The position numbers were made by a program, and so were the translations under genes. The notes under the pieces are model-generated. The model had not been told where the DNA came from. It saw nothing but the letters and a program-made list of their open reading frames with translations, and did no database searches. Positions 8,346 to 16,867 of a stretch of DNA of 64,000 nucleotides are shown piece after piece. The stretch is from the NCBI GenBank assembly GCA_019359675.1, contig JAHHGX010000083.1, forward strand, positions 62,001 through 126,000. Reading direction: 5' to 3'. The stretch's first letter is position 1; each line of letters starts with the position of its first letter. This DNA is from Calothrix sp. FI2-JRJ7. GTDB taxonomy: Bacteria > Cyanobacteriota > Cyanobacteriia > Cyanobacteriales > Nostocaceae.

Positions 8346-10268
8346 ATGACACCTAAAGTAGCGCCATACGGGTCTTGGAAATCACCTATTACTACTGACT
8401 TAATTACAGGGGCAACTATTGGACTAGGACAAATATCACTTGATGGTGAGGATATTTACTGGACTGAGTTACGACCGACTGAGAAGGGACGCAATGTGAT
8501 TGTGAAACAGGCGCCCAATGGTAATATTCACGATGTTACTCCAGATGGTTTTAATGTGCGTACTCGTGTTCATGAGTATGGTGGAGGCGCCTATTTTGTG
8601 GTAAACGGAACAGTATATTTTTCCAATTTTGCTGACCAGCGTCTATATTATCAAAGTGGTGAAAATGCTGTTGCTTTAACTCCTGATGTTGCCATGCGTT
8701 ATGGTGACGGTATATTAGATGCCCAGAGGAATAGAATTATTTGCGTGTGTGAAGACCATACCGCAGGTGAGCATGAGCCTGTAAATAAGCTTGTGGCGAT
8801 TAATTTGGAAAATAGCGATATACAAACTTTAATTTCTGGTAATGATTTTTATACATCGCCTCGTCTCAGTCCAGATGGTTTACAGTTGGCTTGGTTGACT
8901 TGGAATCATCCTAAAATGCCTTGGGATAGTGCTGAGTTATGGGTGGGAGATGTACAAAGTGATGGTTCGATAGGTAATACGAAAAAAATTGCAGGTGGCG
9001 CCTCGGAGTCTGTATGTCAGCCAGAATGGTCGAAAGATGGAAGGTTATACTTTATTTTAGATAGAACTGGTTGGTGGAATATTTACCGTACTACAGATGA
9101 TAGTATTGAAAATTTAACACCAGTATCCGCAGAATTTGGTAAGCCGCAATGGATTTTAGGCACTTGTACATACGGTATTGAATCTAATAATCGAATTATT
9201 TGTAGTTATACCGAGCAGGGAACTTGGAAGTTAGCTAGTCTTGATATCACTTCACGTCAACTAGAAACTTTTGATTTGCCTTATACAGAAATTAGCTCGT
9301 TACAAGTGGCGCCTGGTAAGGTAGTATTTAATGGTGGCGCCCCTACTCAACCTACAGAACTTGTTGTATTAGATTTAGCTACTCTTCAACGCACAGTTTT
9401 ACGGCGTGCAAGTGAAGTTACTATTGATAGTGGTTATCTTTCACAAGTTAAAGGAATTGAATTTCCTACAACTAACGGAAAAACTGCATTTGCAATATTT
9501 TACCCACCACAAAACCAAGATTACACGGCGCCTGACGCTGAAAAACCACCATTGTTAGTAAAAAGTCATGGAGGCCCAACCGCAGCAACTTCCACAAGTT
9601 TAAGTTTAAGTATTCAATATTGGACAAGTCGCGGAATTGGAGTTCTCGATGTAAATTATGGTGGTAGTACTGGATATGGTCGCGAATATCGTCAACGTTT
9701 AGAAGGTACTTGGGGTATTGTTGATGTTGATGATTGTGCAAATGGTGCGAAATACTTAGTTGAACAAGGGTTAGTAGATGGAAACCGTTTGGCTATTGCT
9801 GGTGGAAGTGCTGGTGGGTATACTACTTTATGCGCGTTGACTTTTCGTGATACTTTCAAAGCAGGTGCCAGTTATTATGGTGTAAGCGACTTAGAAGCAT
9901 TAGCCAGAGATACACATAAATTTGAGTCACGCTATTTAGACGGTTTGATAGGCGCCTATCCAGAAAGGAAAGACTTATATATTGAGCGTTCTCCCGTCCA
10001 CTTTACAGAAAAACTTGCCTGTCCTGTAATTTTCTTCCAAGGTTTAGAAGATAAAATTGTACCTCCTAACCAAGCTGAAATCATGGTAGAAGCATTACAG
10101 CAAAAAGGTTTACCCGTTGCATACGTCGCTTTCCCTGGAGAGCAACACGGGTTTCGCAGTGCGGAAAACATTAAAAGCGCGCTAGAAGGAGAAATCTATT
10201 TTTACTCGCGCGTCTTTAAATTTGAAATAGCAGACAATGTACAAACAGTCCAAATAGACAATTTGTAA
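8346..10268 (+). CDS. S9 family prolyl-oligopeptidase-type serine peptidase
   Basis: A 640-residue cytosolic-looking peptidase with an N-terminal beta-propeller (about 1-370) and a C-terminal alpha/beta hydrolase domain (about 380-630). The catalytic triad can be placed: Ser488 in GGSAGGYTT, Asp569 in GLEDKIVPP and His601 in GEQHGFRS. The family cleaves short peptides, usually releasing dipeptides or acyl-amino acids; the substrate here is unknown. No signal peptide is seen. ATG at 8346 follows directly after an intergenic stretch of about 65 bases, with no strong ribosome binding site. Length is normal for the S9C group. Confidence 0.9.
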   Translation: MTPKVAPYGSWKSPITTDLITGATIGLGQISLDGEDIYWTELRPTEKGRNVIVKQAPNGNIHDVTPDGFNVRTRVHEYGGGAYFVVNGTVYFSNFADQRLYYQSGENAVALTPDVAMRYGDGILDAQRNRIICVCEDHTAGEHEPVNKLVAINLENSDIQTLISGNDFYTSPRLSPDGLQLAWLTWNHPKMPWDSAELWVGDVQSDGSIGNTKKIAGGASESVCQPEWSKDGRLYFILDRTGWWNIYRTTDDSIENLTPVSAEFGKPQWILGTCTYGIESNNRIICSYTEQGTWKLASLDITSRQLETFDLPYTEISSLQVAPGKVVFNGGAPTQPTELVVLDLATLQRTVLRRASEVTIDSGYLSQVKGIEFPTTNGKTAFAIFYPPQNQDYTAPDAEKPPLLVKSHGGPTAATSTSLSLSIQYWTSRGIGVLDVNYGGSTGYGREYRQRLEGTWGIVDVDDCANGAKYLVEQGLVDGNRLAIAGGSAGGYTTLCALTFRDTFKAGASYYGVSDLEALARDTHKFESRYLDGLIGAYPERKDLYIERSPVHFTEKLACPVIFFQGLEDKIVPPNQAEIMVEALQQKGLPVAYVAFPGEQHGFRSAENIKSALEGEIYFYSRVFKFEIADNVQTVQIDNL

Positions 10269-10310
10269 TAACATCTTGTGGAACTTGTAATAACATCTTG
10301 TAGAACTGGA

Positions 10311-10667
10311 GTTTAGACTAGAGCGCAATGCAAAACTCCAATCGCAACTAATCGAAGACCTGCTTGATGTGTCTATTTTGCGGGGCAAAATGATGTTGAA
10401 TGCAGTAGCGGTAAATATGACTGCGATAATTACTGCTGCTCTCGAAACCGTTCGTCTTTCCGCAGAAGCAAAAAACATACTTTTATGTGGCTTCTTAGAA
10501 AAAGACTGGCCTCTTCAAGTGGTCAAATTTCCGCAATTGCCCTTACCGCTTATGCTGGTGAATTCGATCAACGGCAAGCAATATCAGCAGGATTTCAGCC
10601 CCATTTACCTAAACCAGTTGACCCTGAGCAACTGGCAGAAGCAATTCTTACCCTAGTGACAAAATAA
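10311..10667 (+). pseudogene. Hybrid sensor histidine kinase, remnant
   Basis: Two pieces of one ancestral gene are joined. Bases 10318-10480 read LERNAKLQSQLIEDLLDVS and then TAIITAALETVRLSAEAKNI, the end of a HisKA dimerisation domain. After a frame change, 10485-10667 read SAIALTAYAGEFDQRQAIS, then GFQPHLPKPVDPEQLAEAI, the last third of a receiver domain. The ATPase domain and the receiver's phosphoacceptor Asp are missing. A 20-base tandem repeat (AATAACATCTTGT twice, 10268-10302) precedes it. It is a dead gene. Confidence 0.75.
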
Positions 10668-10735
10668 TCATTCCATCATTACCTCTACAGTAAAAATGTA
10701 TTCTATTTTACCACAGAGCACACAGAGAATATCTA

Positions 10736-11422
10736 TCAAGTAGCTGTAGAGGTAGGCGCCTCACTTGCTTCAATACTTTTCTGTCCTAGCTTCGGTTCAG
10801 TACCCGCTAATATACGTTGTATATTACTACGATGGCGAATAATTACATACAGTCCACCAGCCACACCGAACAATATATAAGCCAGTGGTTGATGAAATAA
10901 AACCATTAATATAGATACTGCAACGGCGCCGAAGCAGGAACTGAGTGAGACAATACGCGATATTGCCACAACAATAGCAAAAACACCAAACGTTGCCAAA
11001 CCAACTTGCCAATTCATCGCTAACAAGATACCCAAACTTGTGGCAACAGATTTACCTCCAGTAAAACCCAGAAATATAGATTTACTGTGACCAAGTATAG
11101 CGCACATCCCTGCGAGCGTTACCATCCAAGGTTCCCACCCAGATACATCTGGGGGAATTAAATTTTGAATATTAGTGAACTCAAAAAACCAATGTACTAA
11201 TAATATTGATAAAACTCCTTTCAAACAATCTACCAACAATACAAAAGCCCCAGGTCCCTTACCTAAAGCTCTTAGCACATTAGTGGCGCCAGTCGAACCA
11301 GAACCAACTTCTCTAATATCAATACCTTTTAAAATTTTTGCTGCTGTATAACCTGTAGGTATTGAACCCAACAAATAAGTAACAAACAGAACAGTTCCAC
11401 ACAGACTTAACCAAATAGCCAT
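10736..11422 (-). CDS. plsY: Glycerol-3-phosphate acyltransferase PlsY
   Basis: A 228-residue polytopic membrane protein with the three conserved PlsY motifs: LLGSIPTGYTAAK near the N-terminus, REVGSGSTGATNVLRALG, and GHSKSIFLGFTGGKSVATSLG. PlsY transfers an acyl group from acyl-phosphate to glycerol-3-phosphate, the first step of membrane glycerolipid synthesis, at the cytoplasmic membrane. About five hydrophobic segments are visible. ATG at 11422 gives the normal start. Two GTGCGTGA inverted repeats separate it from DUF3086 upstream. Confidence 0.95.
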   Translation of the reverse strand: MAIWLSLCGTVLFVTYLLGSIPTGYTAAKILKGIDIREVGSGSTGATNVLRALGKGPGAFVLLVDCLKGVLSILLVHWFFEFTNIQNLIPPDVSGWEPWMVTLAGMCAILGHSKSIFLGFTGGKSVATSLGILLAMNWQVGLATFGVFAIVVAISRIVSLSSCFGAVAVSILMVLFHQPLAYILFGVAGGLYVIIRHRSNIQRILAGTEPKLGQKSIEASEAPTSTAT

Positions 11423-11427
11423 AAAAG

Positions 11428-11490
11428 TAGGGTGCGTGACGCCATCACAATCTTACAACGAAGCTAATAACCCAGTGGCGTCACGCACCT
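11428..11490. repeat. GGTGCGTGACGCCA inverted repeat (MITE-like)
   Basis: Arms GGTGCGTGACGCCA (11431-11444) and TGGCGTCACGCACC (11476-11489) are perfect complements around a 31-base loop. It lies directly upstream of the plsY start codon. Confidence 0.8.
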
Positions 11491-11500
11491 GATGGGGAAA

Positions 11501-11564
11501 TAGTGCGTGAAAGCTTTAATCTTGCGTTACATTGTTTGATTGTGATAGCTTTCACGCACCCTAC
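11501..11564. repeat. GTGCGTGAAAGCT inverted repeat (MITE-like)
   Basis: Arms GTGCGTGAAAGCT (11503-11515) and AGCTTTCACGCAC (11547-11559) pair perfectly around a 31-base loop. It is a sequence variant of the neighbouring element, placed between the DUF3086 stop and plsY, so the two genes are divided by two tandem hairpins. Confidence 0.8.
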
Positions 11565-11575
11565 CGATTTCGGCG

Positions 11576-12742
11576 TTAAAAGTCATCATCGGAGTTATTC
11601 CGCATCATGCGTGGGTCAGGAGCAAACGCCAACCATAAAGGAAATTGCAGCAATCCAAGGCTAATTTGGTCTTCCGAATCATCAATGATAATAAAGGGCA
11701 TTTGATTTGCCTTAACGAGTCTATCTGCTCTTTGAGCCACAACATCGGCTGTCTCAAATATTACTACCCCTCCATCGCGTCCAAAATCTGGGCGCCCAAT
11801 ACCCAAACAATCTTGTAAACCGCGTCGCCATTCCCCTAACCTTTCTGGAGTGCTTGTTAATACTATTGTCCGAACTCGCTCGCCATAAAGCTGGTGCAAT
11901 ATAGATATTGCTGCGGATGAGATTAGTATGTTTTGTAACCTACTGCCCATTGTCCGGATGGCGCCGCGTCCACCTTGAGTAAAAAACCAGTTTGAGACAC
12001 GCTCGGCATGAATAGGTTCAAAGGTACGACGAAGTTGCCAAGGTGGACCGTAGTAGTCTGGTTTTGTACGGTATTGGTCAATTAGGCGCCGAATTTGCTT
12101 GCCAGTGTCTTGAAACTGTTGCGGAGCAAATTGGATATTTCCTGAATTTTCGGAATTTCCTGAAGGTTCGCGATATTTTGGCTGACGTACTGGTTCTTCT
12201 TCTATTTCAACTTTTTCTTTTCTAGCAGGTTTTACGAGTGGAAGTTGTTCCGCTGCTGCCGCTAAATCTTGCAAGCTGCCTGTAAGATAATCTTTAAACC
12301 CTTGAACTCGAATTGCTAAATCTTGCGAGGCGCCTGCAAAAGTGGTTCGCATTTCGTTACGAATACGCTCTTGACGACGTTCGAGTTGTTCAATTGAAAG
12401 TTGCAACGCACTTTTTTTTGTTTCAAGTTGCGCTAAAGCTTCTTGCACAATTTTTCCCATCGCCATTTGGGTATTGCTTGCTTGTGCTTGTAAGTCCGCT
12501 ATTTGTCGCTTTAAAGCAGCTTCGGTTTGCTTTAGTTCATTTATTCTTTGAGTAATTTCTGTCTGCTCATCTTGCTTTGGTGAAGTGTCTAATTGTGCCA
12601 AAATTTCAGCAACAGCTTCTTCTTCGCTTTGCGGTTTTAATTCTTCGGGCTGCAAATCGTGTTGTTCCATAGAGCTACGAGTCCCGGTTTGCCCAAGATA
12701 TTCAAATTTTGCTTCTGGGTTTTGAGATTCTTCTCCGGTCAT
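11576..12742 (-). CDS. DUF3086 protein, coiled coil plus conserved C-terminal domain
   Basis: A 388-residue soluble protein. Residues about 50-140 form a glutamine/glutamate-rich coiled coil (TQRINELKQTEAALKRQIAD). The C-terminal two thirds match the cyanobacterial DUF3086 family: RRTFEPIHAERVSNWFFTQG, GAIRTMGSRLQNILISSA and the FIIIDDSEDQISLGLLQFPL end. No function is established. It sits in one direction with a DUF3119 gene and an MlaE-type permease, an arrangement that I recall as common in cyanobacteria and that hints at envelope lipid transport. ATG at 12742. Confidence 0.9.
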   Translation of the reverse strand: MTGEESQNPEAKFEYLGQTGTRSSMEQHDLQPEELKPQSEEEAVAEILAQLDTSPKQDEQTEITQRINELKQTEAALKRQIADLQAQASNTQMAMGKIVQEALAQLETKKSALQLSIEQLERRQERIRNEMRTTFAGASQDLAIRVQGFKDYLTGSLQDLAAAAEQLPLVKPARKEKVEIEEEPVRQPKYREPSGNSENSGNIQFAPQQFQDTGKQIRRLIDQYRTKPDYYGPPWQLRRTFEPIHAERVSNWFFTQGGRGAIRTMGSRLQNILISSAAISILHQLYGERVRTIVLTSTPERLGEWRRGLQDCLGIGRPDFGRDGGVVIFETADVVAQRADRLVKANQMPFIIIDDSEDQISLGLLQFPLWLAFAPDPRMMRNNSDDDF

Positions 12743-12822
12743 ATATAGTAACGGTTAATGGTTAATGAATAATGGCATATATTATCAAATACAGGTAAGC
12801 AGAAAATTTGCGTGCTTTTATG

Positions 12823-13206
12823 CTATATTCTGGGGCAACGTTGCTCTAGACAACCTTTTAGCGTATTGGGGTCAAAAATAATAGGTAAAAAGTGAATACT
12901 TTTAACTTCTTTAAAATAAAACAATATTGGAACTGGAGACCAAAATATCCGCCAGTTGAGCCATTCTTGGTAAGGAAACCGTCGAAGTAGCTTTTCGCCA
13001 CGGTAAACATCTAAATCTGTGGCTGTAAACTGTAAGCGTATTGTTACTGCTTGCACCATGAGAAACAAGCCTAGTATTGCACAAACGCCTCCAGCAATCG
13101 GTTGTACAAATAGCAATGGAACTGCTGCAATTACCAAAACCAAGGGGATATTGTAACTAGGTTTCAGTTCAACAGTTGACAGTCTATCGGCTGTTGTCGA
13201 TGTCAT
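12823..13206 (-). CDS. DUF3119 family membrane protein
   Basis: A 127-residue protein with two adjacent hydrophobic segments (about residues 20-55) followed by a soluble PH-like tail with RLQFTATDLDVYRGEKLLRR and FPYQEWLNWRIFWSPVPIL, typical of DUF3119. The family is restricted to cyanobacteria and plastid lineages and has no assigned role. It lies between the MlaE-like permease upstream and DUF3086 downstream, all on the minus strand, which suggests a shared role in lipid handling at the envelope. ATG at 13206. Confidence 0.88.
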   Translation of the reverse strand: MTSTTADRLSTVELKPSYNIPLVLVIAAVPLLFVQPIAGGVCAILGLFLMVQAVTIRLQFTATDLDVYRGEKLLRRFPYQEWLNWRIFWSPVPILFYFKEVKSIHFLPIIFDPNTLKGCLEQRCPRI

Positions 13207-13275
13207 AAGCTTTTAAATCCTGCATTTATTAATAGATATTTTATATTTTAAAGGCAAACGTTTCATGGAATCCTC

Positions 13276-13303
13276 GTCTCGACGTTACATGTAACGTCGA
13301 GAC
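13276..13303. terminator. Perfect 28-base palindrome, possible terminator
   Basis: GTCTCGACGTTACA is followed at once by its exact complement TGTAACGTCGAGAC. It lies just after the mlaE-like stop codon and before the DUF3119 start, so it could end or attenuate the mlaE transcript. It is related to the GTAGAGACGTTACATG palindrome at 36811. Confidence 0.6.
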
Positions 13304-13317
13304 AATATGACCATGTT

Positions 13318-14115
13318 CTATGCTCCTTGCTGGAAAGCGCTGCCTTGTCCTTGGAACATTACCGCTGATAAGAAAAAGTTGAAGACAAAAATTAACAACA
13401 GTGCAGTTACAACCGCTGTTGTCGTCGATTGTCCCACACCTTTGGCGCCTCCTGTTGTCGTTAGTCCCCAGTTACAGCCAATTATGGCAATCAAACCACC
13501 AAAAAAACCAGCTTTAACTAAAGAACTAACAATGTCCCATATCGAAACAAAGCTACGGGCAGAGTCTAAAAATACTGTGTCAGCTAAGTTGTACACATTA
13601 GTCGCGATTATTAAACCCCCTAGCATCCCTGTCACTAACGATAGCAATGTCAGAATGGGAACCATTACCAAACAAGCAATGGTACGAGGAATTACAAGAT
13701 AATCGATTGGGTCAGTTTTTAAAATCAATAGCGCATCAATTTGTTCCGTGACACGCATAGTCCCAATTTCCGCAGCAAATGCCGAACCAACTCGTCCAGC
13801 TACAATAACTGCGGTTAATACAGGTGTTAACTCTCGCGTCAGAGCTATGGCCAGTACTCCACCAACTATATTACCGGCGCCAAAGTTAATAAATTCCCGT
13901 GCGACTTGAATTGTAAATACTGCACCTACAAACACAGCAGTAACTAGCGCAATAAACAGCGAGTCGGGTCCTACTGCTGCCATTTGTTCAAGCGTGTTAC
14001 GTCGGTGAATTTTTCCCCTCAACAAATGAACTATCACCTGTCCAGCAAGGAAAACCGCCGATAGTAACCGTTGACCCCACGCTCCTAAACCTGATTTTGA
14101 TATACTTTCACTCAA
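13318..14115 (-). CDS. MlaE-family lipid ABC transporter permease
   Basis: A 265-residue integral membrane protein with the MlaE/TGD1 core: KIHRRNTLEQMAAVGPDSLF, the VGRVGSAFAAEIGTMRVTEQ motif, IDALLILKTDPIDYLVIPR, and a C-terminal GCNWGLTTTGGAKGVGQSTT. Homologues form the permease of systems moving phospholipid between envelope membranes, or lipid into plastids. The ATPase and MCE substrate-binding genes are not in the window. The frame starts with TTG at 14115, and a stop lies directly upstream, so the non-ATG start appears real. The downstream DUF3119 and DUF3086 genes are probably functionally linked. Confidence 0.92.
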   Translation of the reverse strand: MSESISKSGLGAWGQRLLSAVFLAGQVIVHLLRGKIHRRNTLEQMAAVGPDSLFIALVTAVFVGAVFTIQVAREFINFGAGNIVGGVLAIALTRELTPVLTAVIVAGRVGSAFAAEIGTMRVTEQIDALLILKTDPIDYLVIPRTIACLVMVPILTLLSLVTGMLGGLIIATNVYNLADTVFLDSARSFVSIWDIVSSLVKAGFFGGLIAIIGCNWGLTTTGGAKGVGQSTTTAVVTALLLIFVFNFFLSAVMFQGQGSAFQQGA

Positions 14116-14503
14116 TGTTTAAATGTACGCACGATAGCTTAACTTACTGCCGTCATCTTAGCGAATTTAAGCATATTTTTTTTGTAGCCTTTGCTAGAAC
14201 GGGTAATTACAAGCTTTTTATTAACTTAGGTTAAACCTATTCTCATAAAGATAAATTTCTTAATATTGCCTTGTGACATTAAGCAAGAGGGTACAGACCC
14301 TCATCATCCTTTGTACATCTAGCGTCTGCTTGCTTTATACCAGGCTCAGAAAACGCCAGATTCCGAAAAAAAGTATGTAGGTATTTTAATGAAAACTTAA
14401 GATTTTTAAATTATCGGCTAATTCCGGGCAATCCAAATTATTGTAGTAGATGACAGACGCTTGTATTTGACTGCTTTGTATTTAATCCACGGAGCCTATA
14501 GTC
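14116..14503. other. Intergenic region with a nested hairpin
   Basis: This divergent region carries promoters for mlaE (minus) and the small membrane protein (plus). It includes AAGCAAG (14281-14287) pairing with CTTGCTT (14329-14335), and inside it GAGGG/CCCTC (14287-14302). The fold could be a small RNA, a leader or an upstream terminator. No gene was seen in it. Confidence 0.4.
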
Positions 14504-14800
14504 GTGACTATTTTAATTAACTTTCTCCGCTCGCTACTGCTGACTGTTGTTTTTGGTTTTACGGCGCCTATGCTATTCGTTGGCGCCTTACTTGCGAGTT
14601 TTATGCTGATTGGGTATGTACCCGGTCTACAAACCATAGCTAGCGCATTCGCAAATCTGATTTTGCAGTTTCTGGCGACCTTTGGTAGTGGCGCCCCCAT
14701 ACGCGGACTAATTACCATCGCTTTAACTTGCAGCTTTGTTGCAGCATTATTTGATACTTATGTTCATTACCGCTACCAAATATTAAGACTTGATTCTTAA
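14504..14800 (+). CDS. Small two- to three-helix membrane protein, conserved hypothetical
   Basis: A 98-residue, very hydrophobic protein with three likely membrane segments (about residues 10-38, 42-60 and 66-85) and a polar C-terminus DTYVHYRYQILRLDS. It starts with GTG at 14504, supported by GGAG ten bases upstream. No known family can be named. It has two GGCGCC motifs in its first half like the surrounding genes, so it looks native rather than acquired. It lies divergently to mlaE and upstream of sppA. Confidence 0.75.
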   Translation: MTILINFLRSLLLTVVFGFTAPMLFVGALLASFMLIGYVPGLQTIASAFANLILQFLATFGSGAPIRGLITIALTCSFVAALFDTYVHYRYQILRLDS

Positions 14801-15067
14801 TAAGTACTCCCTACTTAAACTTAGTAAGTAACAAATAATACTAAAAATTCTTTTATAACATTTTTGAAGTGGCGCGCGATGAATAGCGCTCAGATAAAGC
14901 TTTTCGATTTAATTTTAATATAAAAATATGAGGTAATGCAGCGAGTCGCATCATGACCTCATACTGGTATTACACGCAAAAAATGAAAAGTCAATTAAGA
15001 TTGTATTGTTAGTAGTTAATCACTATGGCTAGTAACGTTATTTATAATTAAGGTGTTTTGACTGCTC

Positions 15068-15919
15068 ATGGTTTGGCCTTTTAAGCCTAGATTTAGCAAA
15101 CAGATTGCTCGAATAGAAATTAATGGTGCTATTGCTGGCGCCACACGTAAACAGGTGTTGGAAGCTCTTAAAACTGTTGAAGAGAAAAAATTTCCAGCAC
15201 TCTTACTTCGCATTGATAGTCCTGGTGGAACTGTTGGAGACTCACAGGAAATTTACAGCGCATTAAAACGACTAGGCGAAAAAATCAAAATTGTTGCAAG
15301 TTTTGGTAATATTTCTGCTTCCGGCGGTGTATATATTGGCATGGGAGCGCAGCATATCATGGCAAACCCTGGCACTATCACTGGCAGCATTGGTGTAATA
15401 CTGCGTGGTAATAACTTAGAAAGGTTGCTTGAAAAAGTTGGAGTTTCTTTCAAAGTTATCAAGTCGGGCCCCTACAAAGATATTTTGTCGTTCGACCGTC
15501 AACTAACTCAACCTGAAGAACACATTCTGCAAGAACTTATAGATACTAGCTACAGCCAGTTCGTTCAAACTGTCGCTTCATCACGAAATCTTTCTCTTGA
15601 AACTGTGAGAAGCTTTGCTGATGGTCGTATCTTTACAGGGCAGCAAGCTGTTGATTTGGGTGTAGTAGACCGTTTGGGTACCGAAGAAGACGCACGTCGC
15701 TGGACTTGCGAACTCGTTGGACTCGACCAAGAAAAAACTCCATGCTTCACTTTAGAAGAACGTAAGCCTTTATTAAACCGGATTTTATCCCGCGAGCAAG
15801 CTCAAAGTAGTTTGTTATCTAACAGTTTCATCTCGAACAGGTTGCTGTCAACAGGCGCCGATTGGTTGGAATTTGAAATATCTACCAGTGGCTTGCCTCT
15901 ATGGCTATATCGTCCGTAA
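15068..15919 (+). CDS. sppA: SppA-type signal peptide peptidase (S49)
   Basis: A 283-residue S49 serine protease of the short type. The catalytic Ser85 lies in NISASGGVYIG and the general-base Lys137 in SGPYKDILS. PGTITGSIGVI and the DGRIFTGQQAVDLGVVDRLG helix are also typical. SppA enzymes degrade signal peptides left in the membrane, and some cyanobacterial forms act in thylakoid and phycobilisome turnover under high light. No clear N-terminal membrane anchor is seen, unlike E. coli SppA. The ATG at 15068 fits the family start (WPFKPRF). There is no obvious operon partner. Confidence 0.9.
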   Translation: MVWPFKPRFSKQIARIEINGAIAGATRKQVLEALKTVEEKKFPALLLRIDSPGGTVGDSQEIYSALKRLGEKIKIVASFGNISASGGVYIGMGAQHIMANPGTITGSIGVILRGNNLERLLEKVGVSFKVIKSGPYKDILSFDRQLTQPEEHILQELIDTSYSQFVQTVASSRNLSLETVRSFADGRIFTGQQAVDLGVVDRLGTEEDARRWTCELVGLDQEKTPCFTLEERKPLLNRILSREQAQSSLLSNSFISNRLLSTGADWLEFEISTSGLPLWLYRP

Positions 15920-16060
15920 TTACTACTTGTTTTTCCAATAAACAGAAAGATTGTGCAATTATTGTGCGATTACAGATTTGTACGATTCTTATTTCTGAGG
16001 AATAATAGCAAGTGGTAACTTCAGACAACGGAGGATATTTTCGTGGAGGGAGAGTGGCGG

Positions 16061-16462
16061 ATGCGAGCAATACGTGGTGCAACGACGGTACCTTCTAATA
16101 CGGTGGAAGCAATGCGCGAAGCTGTTACAGAGCTTATAGACGAACTCGAAGGACGTAATCAATTACATCCTACAGATATAATTAGTGTTACTTTCTCTGT
16201 AACACGTGATTTAGACGCAATATTTCCTGCTGCAATTGCCAGAGCTCGTCCTTATTGGGACTCTGTACCAATGCTTGATGTGCAGCAAATGTTTGTTGAA
16301 GGTAGTTTAGAGCGTTGCATCCGTTTTTTAATCCACGTTTATGTCAATGCGTCAACCCCTATCCATCACATTTATCTTCGAGAAGCGGCAAACTTAAGAC
16401 CCGATTGGAGTTTACCCCAGTCGTTACAGGCATCACATTCAGTCATGAAATCAAAAGTCTAG
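16061..16462 (+). CDS. aroH: Chorismate mutase, AroH type
   Basis: A 133-residue monofunctional chorismate mutase converting chorismate to prephenate for Phe and Tyr synthesis. It starts with the diagnostic MRAIRGATTV and has the VTFSVTRDLDAIFPA and YVNASTPIHHIYLREAANLR blocks, including the catalytic Arg residues expected for this trimeric fold. A GTG at 16043 would add six residues, but the ATG at 16061 is preferred since it begins the conserved domain and GGAGGGAGAG lies upstream. A small conserved protein follows after 36 bases and may be co-transcribed. Confidence 0.92.
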   Translation: MRAIRGATTVPSNTVEAMREAVTELIDELEGRNQLHPTDIISVTFSVTRDLDAIFPAAIARARPYWDSVPMLDVQQMFVEGSLERCIRFLIHVYVNASTPIHHIYLREAANLRPDWSLPQSLQASHSVMKSKV

Positions 16463-16498
16463 AATGCGTATGTAGACCGTGGGAATACTTAAGAAAAT

Positions 16499-16789
16499 AT
16501 GAAGTTTGACGGTGGAGACAACGGCATTGCACAATTTGGTGGGATTTCAGGTAGAGTATTCAGTGACCGTGGTACAGGTGTTAGGGTGCGGTGCGAAGAC
16601 TTCCTGAATATTCTTTCTCGAAATCCTGAACCTTTAGTTATTGTGACAGCAGAAGGTTTCTTTACAAAACTTTATAAATATGCCACTGCGTATAAAGGTT
16701 TTGTTTTTTTTACTGAATCACTCGACAAGCTTGAACTCAGCAGCAATATTGAGGTGATTCAAGCTACCAGCATCTCATCAGAAATATAA
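16499..16789 (+). CDS. Small conserved hypothetical protein
   Basis: A 96-residue soluble protein of unknown family, MKFDGGDNGIAQFGGISG at the start and IVTAEGFFTKLYKYATAYKG in the middle. It is neither hydrophobic nor cysteine-rich. It follows aroH by 36 bases in the same direction, so co-transcription is likely, but a role in aromatic amino acid synthesis would be a guess. The coding potential is good by codon pattern, and the end is followed by a dispersed inverted repeat. Confidence 0.7.
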   Translation: MKFDGGDNGIAQFGGISGRVFSDRGTGVRVRCEDFLNILSRNPEPLVIVTAEGFFTKLYKYATAYKGFVFFTESLDKLELSSNIEVIQATSISSEI

Positions 16790-16790
16790 T

Positions 16791-16867
16791 TTGTAGGTTG
16801 GGTGTAGCGGAGTGTAACCCAACAAAAACATAGGAATGTTGGGTTCCGTTCCTCCACCCAACCTACT
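16791..16867. repeat. GTAGGTTGGGT...ACCCAACCTAC inverted repeat
   Basis: Outer arms GTAGGTTGGGT and ACCCAACCTAC enclose an inner pair TAACCCAACA and TGTTGGGTT. It sits between the convergent aroH downstream gene and crtR, where it could work as a two-way terminator. Partial copies are at 42913 and 55855. Confidence 0.75.

Noticed and set aside
10182-10478. Minus-strand frame of 98 codons overlapping the S9 peptidase end
   Set aside because: It runs antisense to the peptidase and to the histidine-kinase remnant and shows no domain.
10369-10656. Plus-strand frame of 95 codons in the kinase remnant
   Set aside because: It covers the HisKA end and then an out-of-frame part of the receiver; it is a product of the deletion, not a gene.
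16315-16509. Plus-strand frame overlapping the end of aroH
   Set aside because: Shifted frame over a well-supported gene, with no ribosome site.
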